From positions 17,373,701 to 17,437,700 of the forward strand of contig NC_092662.1 in the NCBI RefSeq assembly GCF_032118995.1: a DNA stretch of 64,000 bases, written 5' to 3'. Below the pieces are notes generated by a model. The model was not told where the DNA came from and ran no database searches. It saw nothing but the letters and a program-made list of their open reading frames with translations. Below, in pieces: positions 1 through 13,800 of this stretch (position 1 is the first letter of the stretch; each line of letters starts with the position of its first letter). Source of the DNA: Asterias amurensis (lineage: Eukaryota; Echinodermata; Asteroidea; Forcipulatida; Asteriidae). Both the position numbers and the translations under genes were made by a program.

Positions 1-138
1 TCATCTTTATTCTTGAGCAAAAACGTGTTATATTTTACAAACATTTTAAAGTTGGGTCTTAACTTTGTAAAAAATGAAACGCCCATTTCCATTTCGGCTA
101 AAATAATGTTTACTTTTGCTAAAACGCCTGTGCACGTC

Positions 139-321
139 GGATAACTTTCCGTATGGCGCCACCACTTTTTCACTCGATATGAAATAATGATATAGTATTT
201 AATTTACCTCAATTAAATATCCCTTTTTGTGATATGAAATAATAATCAGTATTTAATTAACCTCAATAAATTATCCCTTTTTGTGAGTGAAAAAGTGGTT
301 GCGCCATACAGAAAGTTATCC
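139..321. mobile_element. MITE with about 37-bp terminal inverted repeats (family A, copy 1)
   Basis: The left end begins GGATAACTTTCCGTATGGCG and continues through CACCACTTTTTCACTC. The right end is its reverse complement with a few mismatches, ending GAAAGTTATCC. The AT-rich interior has no coding capacity and itself contains a tandem pair of a segment with ATGAAATAAT and ATCCCTTTTTGTGA. This is a short non-autonomous DNA transposon; the superfamily is not clear because no unambiguous target duplication is visible. Confidence 0.8.
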
Positions 322-575
322 ATAGGCTTTAATTTCTGTAGTGTAGATTCCAAGTAGGATTTGAAACTTTGAATGTGGTGGTAACAGAGAGAGGTTTCGG
401 TAACACCATGATAATTATCTCTTCCCAAACGAGATAATCACACATTAGTGTTATTGCAAGCTTCTCTTAGCCCTATAGTTGTAGAGTTCAGGAATAGATT
501 TTTCAAATTGTTGATTTCTTAGGAAATAATAATATCCGATCTGACTGCCACTATTTCTTTCAAGGCAAAAACAAC

Positions 576-708
576 GGAAAAGTTTGCGTATGGCGCCACC
601 ACTTTTTCATTCGATATGAAATAATATAGTATCTAATTTACCTCAATGAGATATCCCTTTTTGTAAAAAAAGGTTGGAAAAGTGGTGGCGCCATACGGAA
701 AGTTATCC
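576..708. mobile_element. MITE family A, copy 2
   Basis: Same terminal inverted repeats as the element at 139-321 (GCGTATGGCGCCACCAC on the left, GTGGTGGCGCCATACGGAAA on the right, ending AGTTATCC), with a single interior unit instead of the duplicated one. The left extremity is slightly degraded. Confidence 0.75.
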
Positions 709-1598
709 AAAACAACTTCTCAAATTGTGTAAACAAGTTGCAATTTTATTTCATATTGAAATCTGTCAACTTCTTATTCCTCTCTGTATACCTTTAAGTG
801 CTGTAGTACATTGTCAATTTTAAATTTGTAACTTTTCACTCACTTTAATTTTGGGGTCCATTTCAAACTTATATAATCTTTCTGTTTGCTATTTATGAAT
901 AGCAACGTTAATGTATATACATTGCACATGTATATGCCTTGCATCGCTATGTATGGGCTCGTGAGCACTTTTGGATGAAGCATTGAGGAATGAAATTTCC
1001 TTCTCGGTTGAAGCAAGGGGAAGTTATTTGCTCCAAATGCAATTTTCTATCACTTTGTCATATAAGATGTTGTCATCCAGAAATGTAAACAAATCTAAAC
1101 AGACACAACTTCTCATACACCACCCAAAACATGAAATGAGTCAGAGTATCTAACGTGGGCGTTGGCCGTCTGGCGTACCCTGGTTTCCCCAAAGTCCTCA
1201 GACCACCTTGGGGTCAGGGTGTCGGTTGTGTCCTACCTATCCCCCATATTAGCAAGTCAAAACCCTTCTAGAAATCCATGTTAACAATGCGCCATTTCAA
1301 GCGTTATGTAAGCCGCTCTTTGCAAAGGCATTGTTTGCTTGGTTTGTGCATAAAGCTTCTGAAATCTCGAAGTGAAGGGTGTTTGGACACCACTGGCCGT
1401 ATGGTCAACTTTCCGGTTCTGACTGGTCGGATTCACTAAGAGCAAAGAATTTGATTAATTGAAACCAATTACCAAGAGCCGTCAACAAAATGAAATAGAA
1501 AGTTCATAATAAAGCGGTTTTGTAAATAGTAAAATCATACAACAATGTTAATAATTGAATGTTTCTATGAAATTTTAGAAACATTTTTAGAAACAAAT

Positions 1599-1730
1599 CG
1601 GTAACCTGCCGCCTCTTTTTCATTCGTTATGAATTAAATAAGTGTCTCATTTACTCGAATGAGATATTCCTTCTGCTGATTAAGAATGAGTGCAAAATTG
1701 GTAGCAGGAAATGTTTTCCGGTTATTAAAG
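1599..1730. mobile_element. Degraded MITE family A, copy 3
   Basis: The interior CTCTTTTTCATTCGTTATGA, the block resembling TCATTTACTCGAATGAGATA and a right end ending in GGTTATT resemble the two intact copies upstream, but both ends are diverged. It is recognisable only by comparison with those copies. Confidence 0.45.
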
Positions 1731-2993
1731 GAAGCTAGTTCACAATAAGAATTTGTTTTCTTTTACTTTTCTTTTGTGTCAAAAGTATAACTATTCGCGT
1801 CTGTCTGAATTTCCACTAAAACTTCCCAGTCAATGTGATTACAATCAAAATGAATTGTGGCGACAAATCAAATTAATTGGATACAATCTTCCCAGTAGAA
1901 GTCTACTCGAAGACGGAGGAATGAAAAACGTGGAACTTTAAAAAAAGTTCATCTTCACACAAAAAATACTCAAGGAAAATCTTCCTTATGGCTTTCTACG
2001 TAGAAAGTTTCAACAGGTCTTTAACAACTGGTGCTAGTTCATTGCAATGGTGGTCTAGCTCTATATGTAAAATAAGTAGGGATGGATATGTAATGACCAT
2101 AGAGCAAGATGTAATGACCCAGTGAGGAGAATGCCTTGTGCAACGTGGAGAAATCTCGGGCTATATTCACATGCAAATTAACAAATAATCTGGTCAACTC
2201 TGGGTCAATTATTAACTCGATAACCTACAATCAATCCATATTAATTTGTTCTGCACCTGTGTGTCTTGTAAGTCTTATAGTGTTTAAGCATTGGTATCTT
2301 TAATTTGGTTATTATCATGGCACCTCAATAAAAGTGAAACTTTTTAGAAGGTGCTGAGTTGAATCATGAATCATGGTAGTGCATTTTACCATTAGTGTGT
2401 GGAAAGCTATACCCGTTCAACCAACATAGCCGGCCTGACTGCTAGCATGCTGGGTTCATTGTGATTGACTTTTTATGGCCCCATCTCACACTATACCATG
2501 CCGTGACAGTCTTCGGGTTCTATTGTTAGCCATCTACAAATACCTCCCTTATGTTAATCCCTGTTGTGTAAACGAATCACGCCAGCGGAAATTCCTTTGC
2601 CAAGGCAGCATTAGAAAGCAATCGAATTGTGACTGGAGGAAATCACTTAGCAGAAAAATTCAATAAACTGGGTTGATTTTTCTATATTTGATAAAGATTT
2701 CTTGTGCAAAAAGAAAGAATCAATTTAGTTCTTAGACTTTAATATAACGTTATAGTCGAAGGTTTATCATCATAAAGGATGCATTCTTGTGGTTATATAA
2801 AAAATTCAGAGCTGGGTTGATTTTCCTTTATATACTCAGTAGGCCAACTTTCCAGAGTAATGCGCACAAAACGCATGCAAATCACTCGGTTGGATTCGGA
2901 CCCAGTCACCGTCCTTTGCATCTATTGTTCTGCACAACAAATATACTAATTGATATGTATTTTGATAAAACAAATTCCGTTTCTTTCCCACAG

Positions 2994-4826
2994 AATATCG
3001 AGCTGAGCTCGGAGGATCGTCTTTATTATTTCGGCCAAAAGGAAGGTAAAAGTCACAATATCATGTTACCTTAAATCCTCTCTACTAAAATATCACTTTT
3101 TATGACAATTTTGACATGACAATAATAAAATGCATTTATAGTTATTCAAATGAAACACCCGGTGTTCGATAATGTTTGATACATGTACAAGAATGGCGTT
3201 GATTTCCTTGAGTTCATAAGGGTTTATAAGGCCTCGATCTACAACAAAGATGCGACCTTGTCTTTTCTTGAACAAGAATTTCTAGTGTCCGTTATTTTAT
3301 CCCTTTTGTACTGGTTACCTTGATGTATTGTAAGACTCGCCGCTTTCAAAAAACATCTTGCAGACGACTCATTTCAATTTTTCCTTTCTTCTCAGTGCAA
3401 GATTTCGAGCTGGTGTCACCGAGCCGATTGAGTCGAGCTGCCCCTGGCAAAGCCGCTCTACATCAAGCATCCTTTGAAGCCTTTGGTGAGGATTTCAACC
3501 TCGATCTCAATGGCAAGCGAGGTCTTATCGACGCTGCAACCGTCTTACATAAAGTTAGCCAAGATGGAAAAGTTAAATTGAGCCAAATCAGTAATAATTG
3601 CGATCTGTACGAGGGGACGTCTAAGAAACATGACAAATCTCACGTTTCAGCCAGCATTTGCGGCGATAAGGTAAGGGTTTCACCTCCAGATTTAATTTAA
3701 AAAATTTATTTTAATTTTAAACCAACTCTACAATATTGAAGAAAATATTTTGAAACCGATTTAGTCGACGTGCCAGTAGATGTGTAAGATTAAGTTTTGG
3801 TAATACAAACTAAATTATCACTGTTACTTTTGCTTCACTGTCTTGCAATTTTTGTGCAAGCGGAAGCAAACATTTACACTGCTTTTTGCAGCTTTCTCAA
3901 ACTGTTAAAGTTCAAATAATTAAACTTAATATGTTAACTTATTATTTCACTTTAACTGTACTTTAGATCGAGGCATCAGTTAAGACTGATGTTTTTTAGT
4001 CAAATCATTGACCTAAAAAAAAACAAAAAAACAAATCCGGAATGGAAATTTGTAAAGTTATTCTTTCACTTTCTTTTGACTTGTTTAGATTGAGGCTACA
4101 GTCAAGACGAAGGGAGCCGTTTTCCACATCCAACCTCTCCTTCCAAAACACCAGGAGCTACTAGCCGCTGATGATAAAACAACAGTGGATGAACCGGTCA
4201 CGAAAAACATGCATATGGTGCTTAGAAGAAGCGTGAACATCGAGGCGTGTGACATGCAAAGTAAGCTAAACTACTGCCAAATTTGTTTATCAAAACATTC
4301 TTGTTAAATGAAACTTTGTCGATAACGCCTAGCTAATGGCACATACAAATCAATTTTGGGTGAAACAAAATTGTGCGCGTTATTTTGTAGCGAATTAAGT
4401 TTCAATGTTTTATAATACCTCCATGCAACAGATGCTGGTAATACAGATTCTGAATTTCTTTTAAGACGAAAAATTGCATTTGAAGTGGAAACTTCCTCAG
4501 AAAAAAAAATCAACAGTGGTGGCAAATTTCACTGTCTGTGACAAAGGAGAATGAGTCTACCACCGAAACACACAAAAGCCATAACTTAAAAACAAAGCAG
4601 GCGATTTTTATAACCAAGACGAGCAGTTAATTGATGCATCTGTATTTACGAATACCATTTTCTTCCCTTTTCTTTTGCAGCTGAAAGAATAACTTCCAGC
4701 GAGAGGCAGAAAAGGTCCACAATTGAAGAGCCGATTTACGTTGAAGCTTCGGTGGTTGCAGACGACATGATGTTCAAAATTTATGGAACCAATACTGAAG
4801 AGTACATTCTCACCATCATGAACCAG
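2994..4826 (+). other. Propeptide exons and furin site (exons 1-4 of the protease)
   Basis: Exons 2994-3045, 3396-3670, 4089-4260 and 4681-4826. The segment FELVSPSRLSRAAPG, the phrase HQASFEAFGEDFNLDLN and the later SHVSASICGD are typical of the reprolysin (M12B) propeptide, which keeps the enzyme latent. The fourth exon holds SSERQKRST, a proprotein-convertase site (cleavage after R178), and then opens the catalytic domain with EEPIYVEASVVADD. The first exon begins in phase 0 with Asn-Ile-Glu-Leu after a good CCCACAG acceptor, so at least one upstream coding exon is required. Confidence 0.85.
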
Positions 4827-7800
4827 GTATGTAACGATGTCTGTGATTGGTCAAAAAGTTTGGGGGCTTAAAACGATTCGTTTCATCTGTTTCCATGACG
4901 TTTCAACAAGTCAAACTAAAACACTGTTTAATCAACTTTGCTATGATTATAAACATTCTGTGCGAGTAGCAGGTTCAACAAATTATTGTTGCAATTTAAA
5001 ATATTTGTTATTTTATTTTTGTGTATAGGTGGCAGGTATGCTGAAGGATTCTAGTCTCGGTGTCCAAGTCAATCTCCGCATCACAGACATCAAAATCATC
5101 GAGTCGCCTCAGGTAAATATAATTGCAGACAACTTTTTTCATGGCACTTTTAATACACCGTATATTTGCTTTAACTTGAATAGTTTGAAACACTTGAGGG
5201 CGCTGTTACAATAAGTAGCACCTGTGACTGAAAAACCATACCGGGGTTTTCGAACTCGGTTTTTCACATTATTTATACTGTAATATTTTTATCTTAATAT
5301 TGTTTAGGATGACCTGCAACTATCTGAGAATCTGGATGAGACTCTGGACAGTTTCTGCTCTTGGCAAATGGACAGCAAATCTGACATTTCGATCCTAATT
5401 ACAAGGTAAGATTATACTGGAGTGAGATGAGGCAACGACTTGCAAATAAAATAAATATATCCTTGTTCAATTACTTGTCCTGCATGACATTTTCCTCTTC
5501 TTATTAAGATAACCACCCTTCTTAAATCCTCTAAAAGATTTCCTGAGATTCCAAGCACACAATGAACACAATAGGGGGAGGGGGCGGGCTAGCGAGAGAT
5601 TTTTTGAGAGGAAATAAAGTCTGAAATTGATTGTAATGATCTCTGATTCCCATCTCTTGAACATGTTGAATTGAATCATGGACTGGAGGTGAATGAGTGA
5701 ATTGAAGGTCTTGTTGCTGTTTGTTGTTAGTCTGGAGTAAGGTGATCCCTTTGGGCTTTTTGGCTTTGCAGCAACAAATGTGGCTACTAGGGTGTTTGGA
5801 ACCAACTATTTTTATTAATTAATTTTCACATGAATAATGATACTGCTCTTATTATACTTATTATAAAAAATAGCCTTCGAGAAAGACTTTGCTAGGGTAA
5901 AAATTAACTATTTGCTGCATTCATACCAACGGTCTATTTGGTTTGTAAGTTGATAGCAACAGCTAATTCTATTTTCTTGCTTTATTAATAAAGTTTTTCT
6001 CTTATTGTTTGACAGACGTGACTTGGTATCGGCTGGCAGTCATCAGGTCATGGGTAAAGCTAAGGATGTAGGTGGAGCATGTGACCCTAAGAGACGTTGT
6101 GTGATTGGACAAGATCATGGACCAAGTGGATTGATCTTTACTCTTACTCATGAGATTGGGCACAGGTAACTCGAGAATTAAAAATAATCCCTGAAATTGA
6201 TGAATAAAACTGATTATTTTGTTTACACAAATAAAAGCCATTGTCATTGCTTTTGTTATGTTCAACTAACTTGCCATCATTGTTAGCTTTTTGAAAATGT
6301 ACATCATTAAGTTTTAGTAAGGTTTTTTACAGATGGAGATGAAACAACTTCATCATTTCTTCACACACACTTGTAAGAAAGTGGTCAATTGTCTCGAGCA
6401 GTAGAAAAATTTAAATTATATTGAAGACAAATTACACCATTTACAATTATACAAAAGACAAAAAACAAAATATTTTCTGAAACTATAGTTTTCCAGGAAA
6501 AATTGGTTTTTTTTTTAAATACTTCTCTCAAAAGTTATATACTGTTCTCCTTGCTCTTGTTTAACAGTCTTGGTATGTATCATGATGGAGGCTTGAGTGA
6601 TTGCGTTAACAAGAAGAATATCATGGCTACCGTACACTCTACTGGACCTGAGGCCTTCCAATGGTCTGAGTGTAGCCGAAATGATCTTCTCGACTTCTTG
6701 AGGTAAGTTGAAGCTTTACATGCTGTAAAGAAACTTTGCAAGACAAGGGTGGCAAACATATATGATAATCTTTACTTAGAAGAGGTTTGGAATGATCATG
6801 TTTTGATTGATGTTGCATGCTATTTGAAAAGGGGTGTATAGACTAGGCGAAGACAGAATAAATTTTTCATAAATTCTGGATACCAATAAATTTTTATTAG
6901 AGCCAAATGAGAAGAGAGAAGACAATGTAGAAGTTTCAGTTTTAGATGTGGGAGGAAAACCCCAGAGAATCATTCCAGGGAAAACCCACGCAGTCAGGTA
7001 GGGACGGAAACCCAATCCACATAGTGCCCCTGGTGGGATTCAAACCTGGGCCCCGGAGGTGGAAGGCAAGGAAAGACACTACTACACCAACCTGACCTTA
7101 AAGTTAAAGTTAGGATAGGCAGGTTTATAGTTCTGCTCCATTAATTAGAAATCTGACTGGAATTCGCAATTGAACTGAGTGTGATCTTTGTACTTCTACA
7201 GCCGTCCCGAGTCCAAGTGCTTGAAAAATACTCCTAAGTCTCTGAGGAAACACTCCGCATCTTCCGTCCCCATGCCTGGATTCCACTACAACGCTAGCCA
7301 GCAGTGTGCCATGACATTCAATAAGAACAGCCTGGTTGCGTCTGAAGTCCTGAATAAACCTGTAAGTTAACATTATCAAATAATAAACCATGTTGTTTAT
7401 CCCTTGATATTTCAAACAATTGACCACTACGATATTGATAAAATAGGGAGACTAGATCATCTGGCTAGAATCTGTAGGTCGTTGGTTCAAATCCAGCTGT
7501 AGTCATTCTTCGTTCAACCCTATATCAAAATAAACTTTCACACATTTATGTAACAGTCAGGATCTGAAAATATTATTCTAATTTTTGTGTTTGGGAGATC
7601 AAGAAATTATTTTTGAAATGTTTTTGTATTGTCTATCTGTTTTGTATTTGTGTTTACAGGAGATCTGCAAAGCTCTTGTGTGTAAGACTGGAAAGGGAGA
7701 ACCTGAATCAACCCTGAGTCCTCCACTCGATGGAACACGCTGTGGAACCAAAAGAGATGTAAGATTAAATTTATGATGGCTCACATTTAAGTAAATATTC

Positions 7801-10800
7801 TCTGCTTGATCAAAAGTCTTGAACCCTGGTATTTTTTAGTGGAAGTCAGATTTATTTTTCAAAAGACAGCAAGTATTGTTTATATCTGCTTTTGTGTGGT
7901 CGTCCCTTGCTGCACATTCAGATGGAGGTTTGAACTTTAAACGGCTGAAATAAATCTTTAAAAAACTGGCACAATGTCAACTGCACACAAACCTGCAGCT
8001 TGGTGGGTGTTACTAGCTTTGTTAGACGGGACGTTGATTAAAAGATTATGTCCCTAATAATCCAAGGCCTTAAGAATCAACTGCAATTGGCTCCGATGCC
8101 CTACCCTTGGCCTTGGTGCCCTTTTTACTGTCTCTTATAGATTTTAAGATTTTGCAGTGGTACCCTTTGTAAAATGAAAATGGCCTTGCCCTCTCTAAAT
8201 GAAACTCCAAACCTTCAATCCACACTTTCAATTGTACTTTCTTTTTCTGTAGTGGAAGGGGTCCATATACGTCAAATTGATCCAATTTTTTTACCTTCTT
8301 CATTTATTGTAGATTTGTATCCAAGGTGAATGCATGAAAGTCTACAGTACCTTGGTCTGCGATGGCGGAGAATGCATTCCCTTGTAAGTATCTAGTTTTA
8401 TTTTGTTATAGACCACAAGGAAAGCTGACTGACTGGCACCCCGAACAAAGATATTGACAAAATAAAGAGATCACCAACATGGGCGAGATGGCCAGCTAAG
8501 AGCTAGATAGCTCAGTTGGTATTAAATTTTACTTTGTTCAACCCCAAGTTACAGCCCATTTGTAATGGTTTATGTTCTCAAGGCACCATTATTATTTTCA
8601 TTTTTTCCCATGATAAAACTTGTATATTCATTTTGTTCTGTTCTCGTTGTAAGTACATGCTTTATTATTCAAATGTATCCTAATTATCTCTTGACTCCAA
8701 ACAATCATTGGTCACATTTGCTTCTAGAGAAGTTTGTTGGTCTCACTTTTACGATGTCCCTTTTGGTTTTGTATCTGAAAAACAAAGCTATGACATCCTG
8801 GCTCTGTAAAAAATTTAAAAAAATAAAAACTTGTTTGTACAAGCCTCCAGTTTCAACTGGTAGGAACCCCACCCCACACAGCTCTGTGTTGCAGACACTT
8901 TGTGGACATTACTGTGTTCTGTACACATAAGAAAAATTGTATTCTCCAACACTGTAAATAACAATGTGTGGACGTATGTAAGTCCACATAGTGTTTCAAG
9001 TCCCTACATTATGTTGACTTCTTTTTGTTTGCAGGTCCACATTTTGTATGTAGCATTAAAACAAACACGCATAAGGAGACTTCAATCCAGCTTTCGATGT
9101 CATTTTAATTAACAAATGAATTTGATTGCATTACAGCTGGTTGTCTGGTAGTTTTGTCTGTGATGCGTCAACCTGCATAGCAACCCGCTCGGTACTCTGC
9201 GTTGAACAGCACGATGACGGCACAACTATTCGAGTAACGGACCTTTCTCGCTGTCCCGCTGATGTTCCATCAACTACTCAGGCTTGTGAGGACAATGCAT
9301 GCAGGTAAAATAAATAATGTAACGCCACTACAGGGTTGTGGTTTTGTCTGGATTGATCCTCATGAAAAAGCTGTATTACTTTGTATCAACTCAAATGGTT
9401 TGTGGTTTAAATACAACAAAAATGTTCCATAACTCTGTCACTCTTTGATGTTTGTCCACTCGTTGGCGATTGCTGATTTGTAGCATTGGCTGACCTTAAT
9501 GACGTATATGGTGGGTTATGTAAAGTGCTTACACTGCCAGCAACTGTTTTGTTAGCAAAACCAATTCTATATCCGGATTGCATGTGTTTCTTGTCGACAG
9601 GTACTCCTTTGTGATAGTAGCAGTCGGTGCTTGCTCAGTCACATGTGGTGACGGTTTCCAAACGAGAACAATAATCTGTCAAGACGCCACCAACGGCAAT
9701 TCCGTCTCTGAGTCGCTCTGTAACGCCAACACGAGGCCTGCATCTACCCAGAGCTGTGCAACTGGAGTGACTTGCCCTGTCACTGTCAGCTATTTCTTGG
9801 GAGAGTTTGGAGAGGTTAGTTGAAGTCCTAGTTGAAGTTGCCCTACTCCAATGTGTAACATTGAGACCCCTCGATCCACTAAAGCAAAAGTACTTTTCCG
9901 ACCCTCACACCATTGTGTATTAAGCTTTGTATACTCGGTACCGTCCCGAGTTGTGTTAAAAAGTTTGATAAACTTTAACCTTCAGCACCTACCAAGGGGT
10001 GGCTACATGGCCCATGGTTTGACATATTTGGTTTTAATAATAATAATAACAACTGCTTTTATATCTTGCGCCTAACACCTCCAAAGAAAGTCTCTAATTT
10101 TGATTTAATTTCTGACTGATTTTCAAATGTAAAAGTTTGGGATGATATAAATCTTAATTGAGATTTGTTTTTCTTTATAGTGCTCAGTTACTTGTGGGTT
10201 AGGAGTACAGACCCGAAGTGTGACCTGCCGCAACAACCTTGGAGAAATCGTTAATGATATTGCCTGTACCAATGCTGGTCTAATAGCGCCTTCAGCCACC
10301 CAGGCATGCAGTGTTAACGTTGCCTGTCAAGAAAATATCCGCTACATCCCTGGACAACTCAGCACGGTGAGTAATAAACATGAATACAGTCTCCATTTTT
10401 AACTACTAACATTTTGTTACAGAGATGCAGCATGGATGAAAGTTTTCATTGTTATTAATTCTGTAATTTATTGATTCATTTCAGTGCTCTGTAACCTGTG
10501 GAACTGGTATCCAAACACGCCAAATCTTCTGCGTCAACGCGGAGAATCGTGTGGTCGCTAACTCAGTATGTGAAGCTGCCAATCTAGCTCCCTTGCCCAC
10601 AGAGCTACCCTGTAACCAACCAGCGTGTCCAGTCAGTACTTACACAGCCGTTAGAGGGGACTATGGTGCCTGTTCAGTGAGCTGTGGTACTGGGGTGGAA
10701 ACCCGGGTGGTTGTGTGCTTGAACCAGGATGGACAGCAGGTTGCCATGGATCTCTGCGTCAACTTTGGTATTGATGACTTGGCTACGGAGCGTGTGTGTA

Positions 10801-13800
10801 CGCTGCCGGCGTGTGCACCTTTGTACCGCTACAGTATCGGAGCATATACTGATGTAAGAGATGATTGATTAAATATTATTATTTATTTCATTTTTTGTTA
10901 TTTAGCACCCAACAGCGCGAGCGCTAATAGCAGGATGGATACAAATTTTCAACAACAAAAAAATCATAAAATGTTATAATTAATTATAAGAGATAATTAA
11001 GTACTCCCCTTTTAAACCTTGAAACTAACCAACAGAATTCGCTCCTAATTTCCCTGACAGTGTTCAGTAACCTGTGGTTCTGGAGTGAGAACACGTGACG
11101 TCCAGTGCGTGAACCAGAACGATGAGCCAGTTGATGTGCAGGCTTGCCTGGATCTGAACCTTATACCACCAGTCTCGACCATAGTCTGTCTTTTTGATGA
11201 ATGCCCAACCTTCATCTATCAATTTGGAAACTTTGGAGAGGTAATGTTTCCATTTTCTCACAGACAATACTTGTCATTGCCAGGAGGGACAACTGTTTAG
11301 AAATTGAAGTTTGCAGTTATCCACGCTACTGCTGAAGTCATTGAATATTTTATAATTTTTTATAGACCTTTATTGCCACAGCTTGTTTCTCTCTCATCCG
11401 TATCAATGTTGCCACACTGAGGCAAGAAAGGTTCAGTAGTCTGGCCCATTCTTGGTGTGAAAAAAAATCAGTATTCATTATTGGCAGAGAAAACTAGACA
11501 CATGACAAAAAATGGAGCTTTTTAATGGACGGTCCTTTTTCACAGTTTTTCTCGCCAGTAAGGCGCCAGTTGTGCGTGTGCTCAGACCTGAGCATGTGAG
11601 CTGCAAAAAAGGACCACTTTGTCTGCCGCCACCAGTGTCTCAAACGTCTCTCATTGATTGTTGAACGTGTTTTGATTACAGTGCAGTGAAACATGTGGTG
11701 ACGGTCTGAGAATGCGTACCGTTATCTGTATCAACAATGACACTAGTGAGATTGTGAATGATGCGAACTGTCCTGGAGAGAGACCAGCCTCGACAGAGCC
11801 TTGCAATCTCCAGTCCTGTGATGTCATGTGAGTAGACCTCTAGTTCTTGGCCCAATTAACGCCGGTATGATCAGGCCTTAATGCCCAGCTTACACGCATG
11901 ACTGCATAGCAGCCTTTGTTTCCCCACAGCTGTACTGGCCACAGACTGCATTCAACAGCATACCACATACACAGTCCACAGCATTTCGGAATAGATAAGC
12001 GGCCGTAGCTGCTGCCACCCTCAAAGGGTTAAGCACAAAAGTAGAAAGCCCAACAAAAATTAGCTTACCAGAATTAAGTTACCAGTCAAATTAACATTCA
12101 ACATGCACAATTTGTGACTGGTATCCTGTTCATTTATGCTTAGCAAAAATTTGTTAAGCAATATTTGCTGCTAAAGCAGTTCTATGAAACTCTGTGTAAT
12201 TTCATGACCAATAGGATGTTCCAGAGAACATTAAACACAAGCGTCTCAAGCCAACTTTAAATAACCTCCAATTTGTTTCCTTTCTTTAGCTATCAGTTTG
12301 TAAATGGACCGTTTGGCGCATGCAACTGCAGTGGAATTCAGACGCGCCTTGTGATTTGCATCTCGCGCTCTGGAAATGAACTTGTACGCGTCGACAACCA
12401 GGTTTGTCTGGATAATGGTATCGTGTTGCCAGATCTCACGAGAGCATGTGAAGCGCCCTCAAATTGCTTAAATCCTGTCTGGGAGACATCCGACTTCAAT
12501 GGGGTAAGAATGTTTTATCTTTTGTCGTTAACTCAAAATTCTGTTGGAATTTGTTGTGTTTATTTTGTGAATCAACTAGGTTTGAAAATTCTACCTTCTG
12601 AAATGATATGGTTTACGGGTGCAATTTGTGCACCAGCATTGAAGATGATGAACCTAATCTTGACTTGTGTGTGTACATCTGTAAGCAGTTCTTCCAACAT
12701 TACCAGTGCTGTACATTATCTTGACTCATAGAGATTGTTCAAATCTATAGCTGCTACTATTAGTTATGCTGTAACTTGTCAATAAGATGTAGAATGTTTT
12801 CCCCTTGATGATGTTTTACCTTATCTTGACTCAAAGTATGTAAGCATTTGTTTATTGTTGTTGATTTATTTGTTTTCAGTGCTCAGTGACCTGTGACGTT
12901 GGTGTGCAGAGCCGGCTGGTATACTGTGTTGAATTTCCAGGTTCTTCTGTATTAGTTGCTGATTCCCTATGTGTACCAGAGGACAGACCAACAGCCAGTC
13001 AGACATGCGATACTGGAGTGGAATGCCCAACAGAGTAAGCCAAAATTAGAAATATTATTATTATTCAAATCTATTCGTCGCAACTGTCGGGCAGAATTAT
13101 AATTAAAAAATACAGTAGAAATATAAAAATGGTAACCATACCATGTGTGCAGCGCCCAATGTCATGACTCTGCTTACCATAAACAAGGGATCAGCGCTTG
13201 GAAAAGCAGGGCACTCTGCGCTTATTGCGCTTATGTCAAGCGTTTTTGTACGGGTTAGCATAATCTACATAACTAGGCATTCTTTGCTTACGCAGCTAGC
13301 GCATAAATTCGGGGCTTACCGTACAAGCGGAGAATGGTGATTGTTAGCGCAGAATTTGACGTTTAGCAGAGCCATGAGATTTGGCTCAGATTTGAACCAA
13401 ATCCCCTCTTTAGAACTGCTTAGTAAGAATCTTTAAACCCTCGATCTGTTGCCAACCAAGACAAAACTCCCCTTTGTGCCAATCAAACATCTCTAAACAA
13501 ACTTCTACTCTTAATAACACGTGATTTCCAACGTCTTAATTGTTAATCTCTGATTTCAGATACCTGTGGCTAGCGTACGGATGGGGAGCTTGCAGTGTCA
13601 CATGTGGGGGTGGAATTGAAATGCGCGATGTCTTCTGCTTTAATTTGAACGAGAACTTCGCTCAGGTGAACGACTCGCTCTGCGCCATTGGGGACAGACC
13701 ATTGACGGTCCGAAATTGCAATCTTGATCCATGCACAGCCTCCTGGACAACATCAGCATGGACTGAGGTAAAATATCGTGACTCTCTTTATTAATTTAAT

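Larger units (their letters stand above)
1..2993. other. 5' flank of the protease gene, no convincing coding exon
   Basis: I see no recognisable protein here. The stretch holds three MITE-like copies (about 139-321, 576-708, 1599-1730) and a fragment of another dispersed repeat near 355-425. The start codon and signal peptide exon of the downstream protease should lie here or further upstream. One weak candidate is an ATG at 2475 followed by 31 codons and a GTAAAC donor after 2567, which would join the exon at 2994 in phase 0. Its hydrophobic stretch is short, so it is only a possibility. Confidence 0.5.

Noticed and set aside
2475-2567. Candidate first exon of the protease
   Set aside because: Phase fits the exon at 2994 but the hydrophobic core is weak and the donor poor; kept only as a possibility.
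5467-5805. 112-codon open frame on the minus strand in a protease intron
   Set aside because: No recognisable domain and no splice or neighbour support. It may be part of a dispersed repeat but I could not name it.
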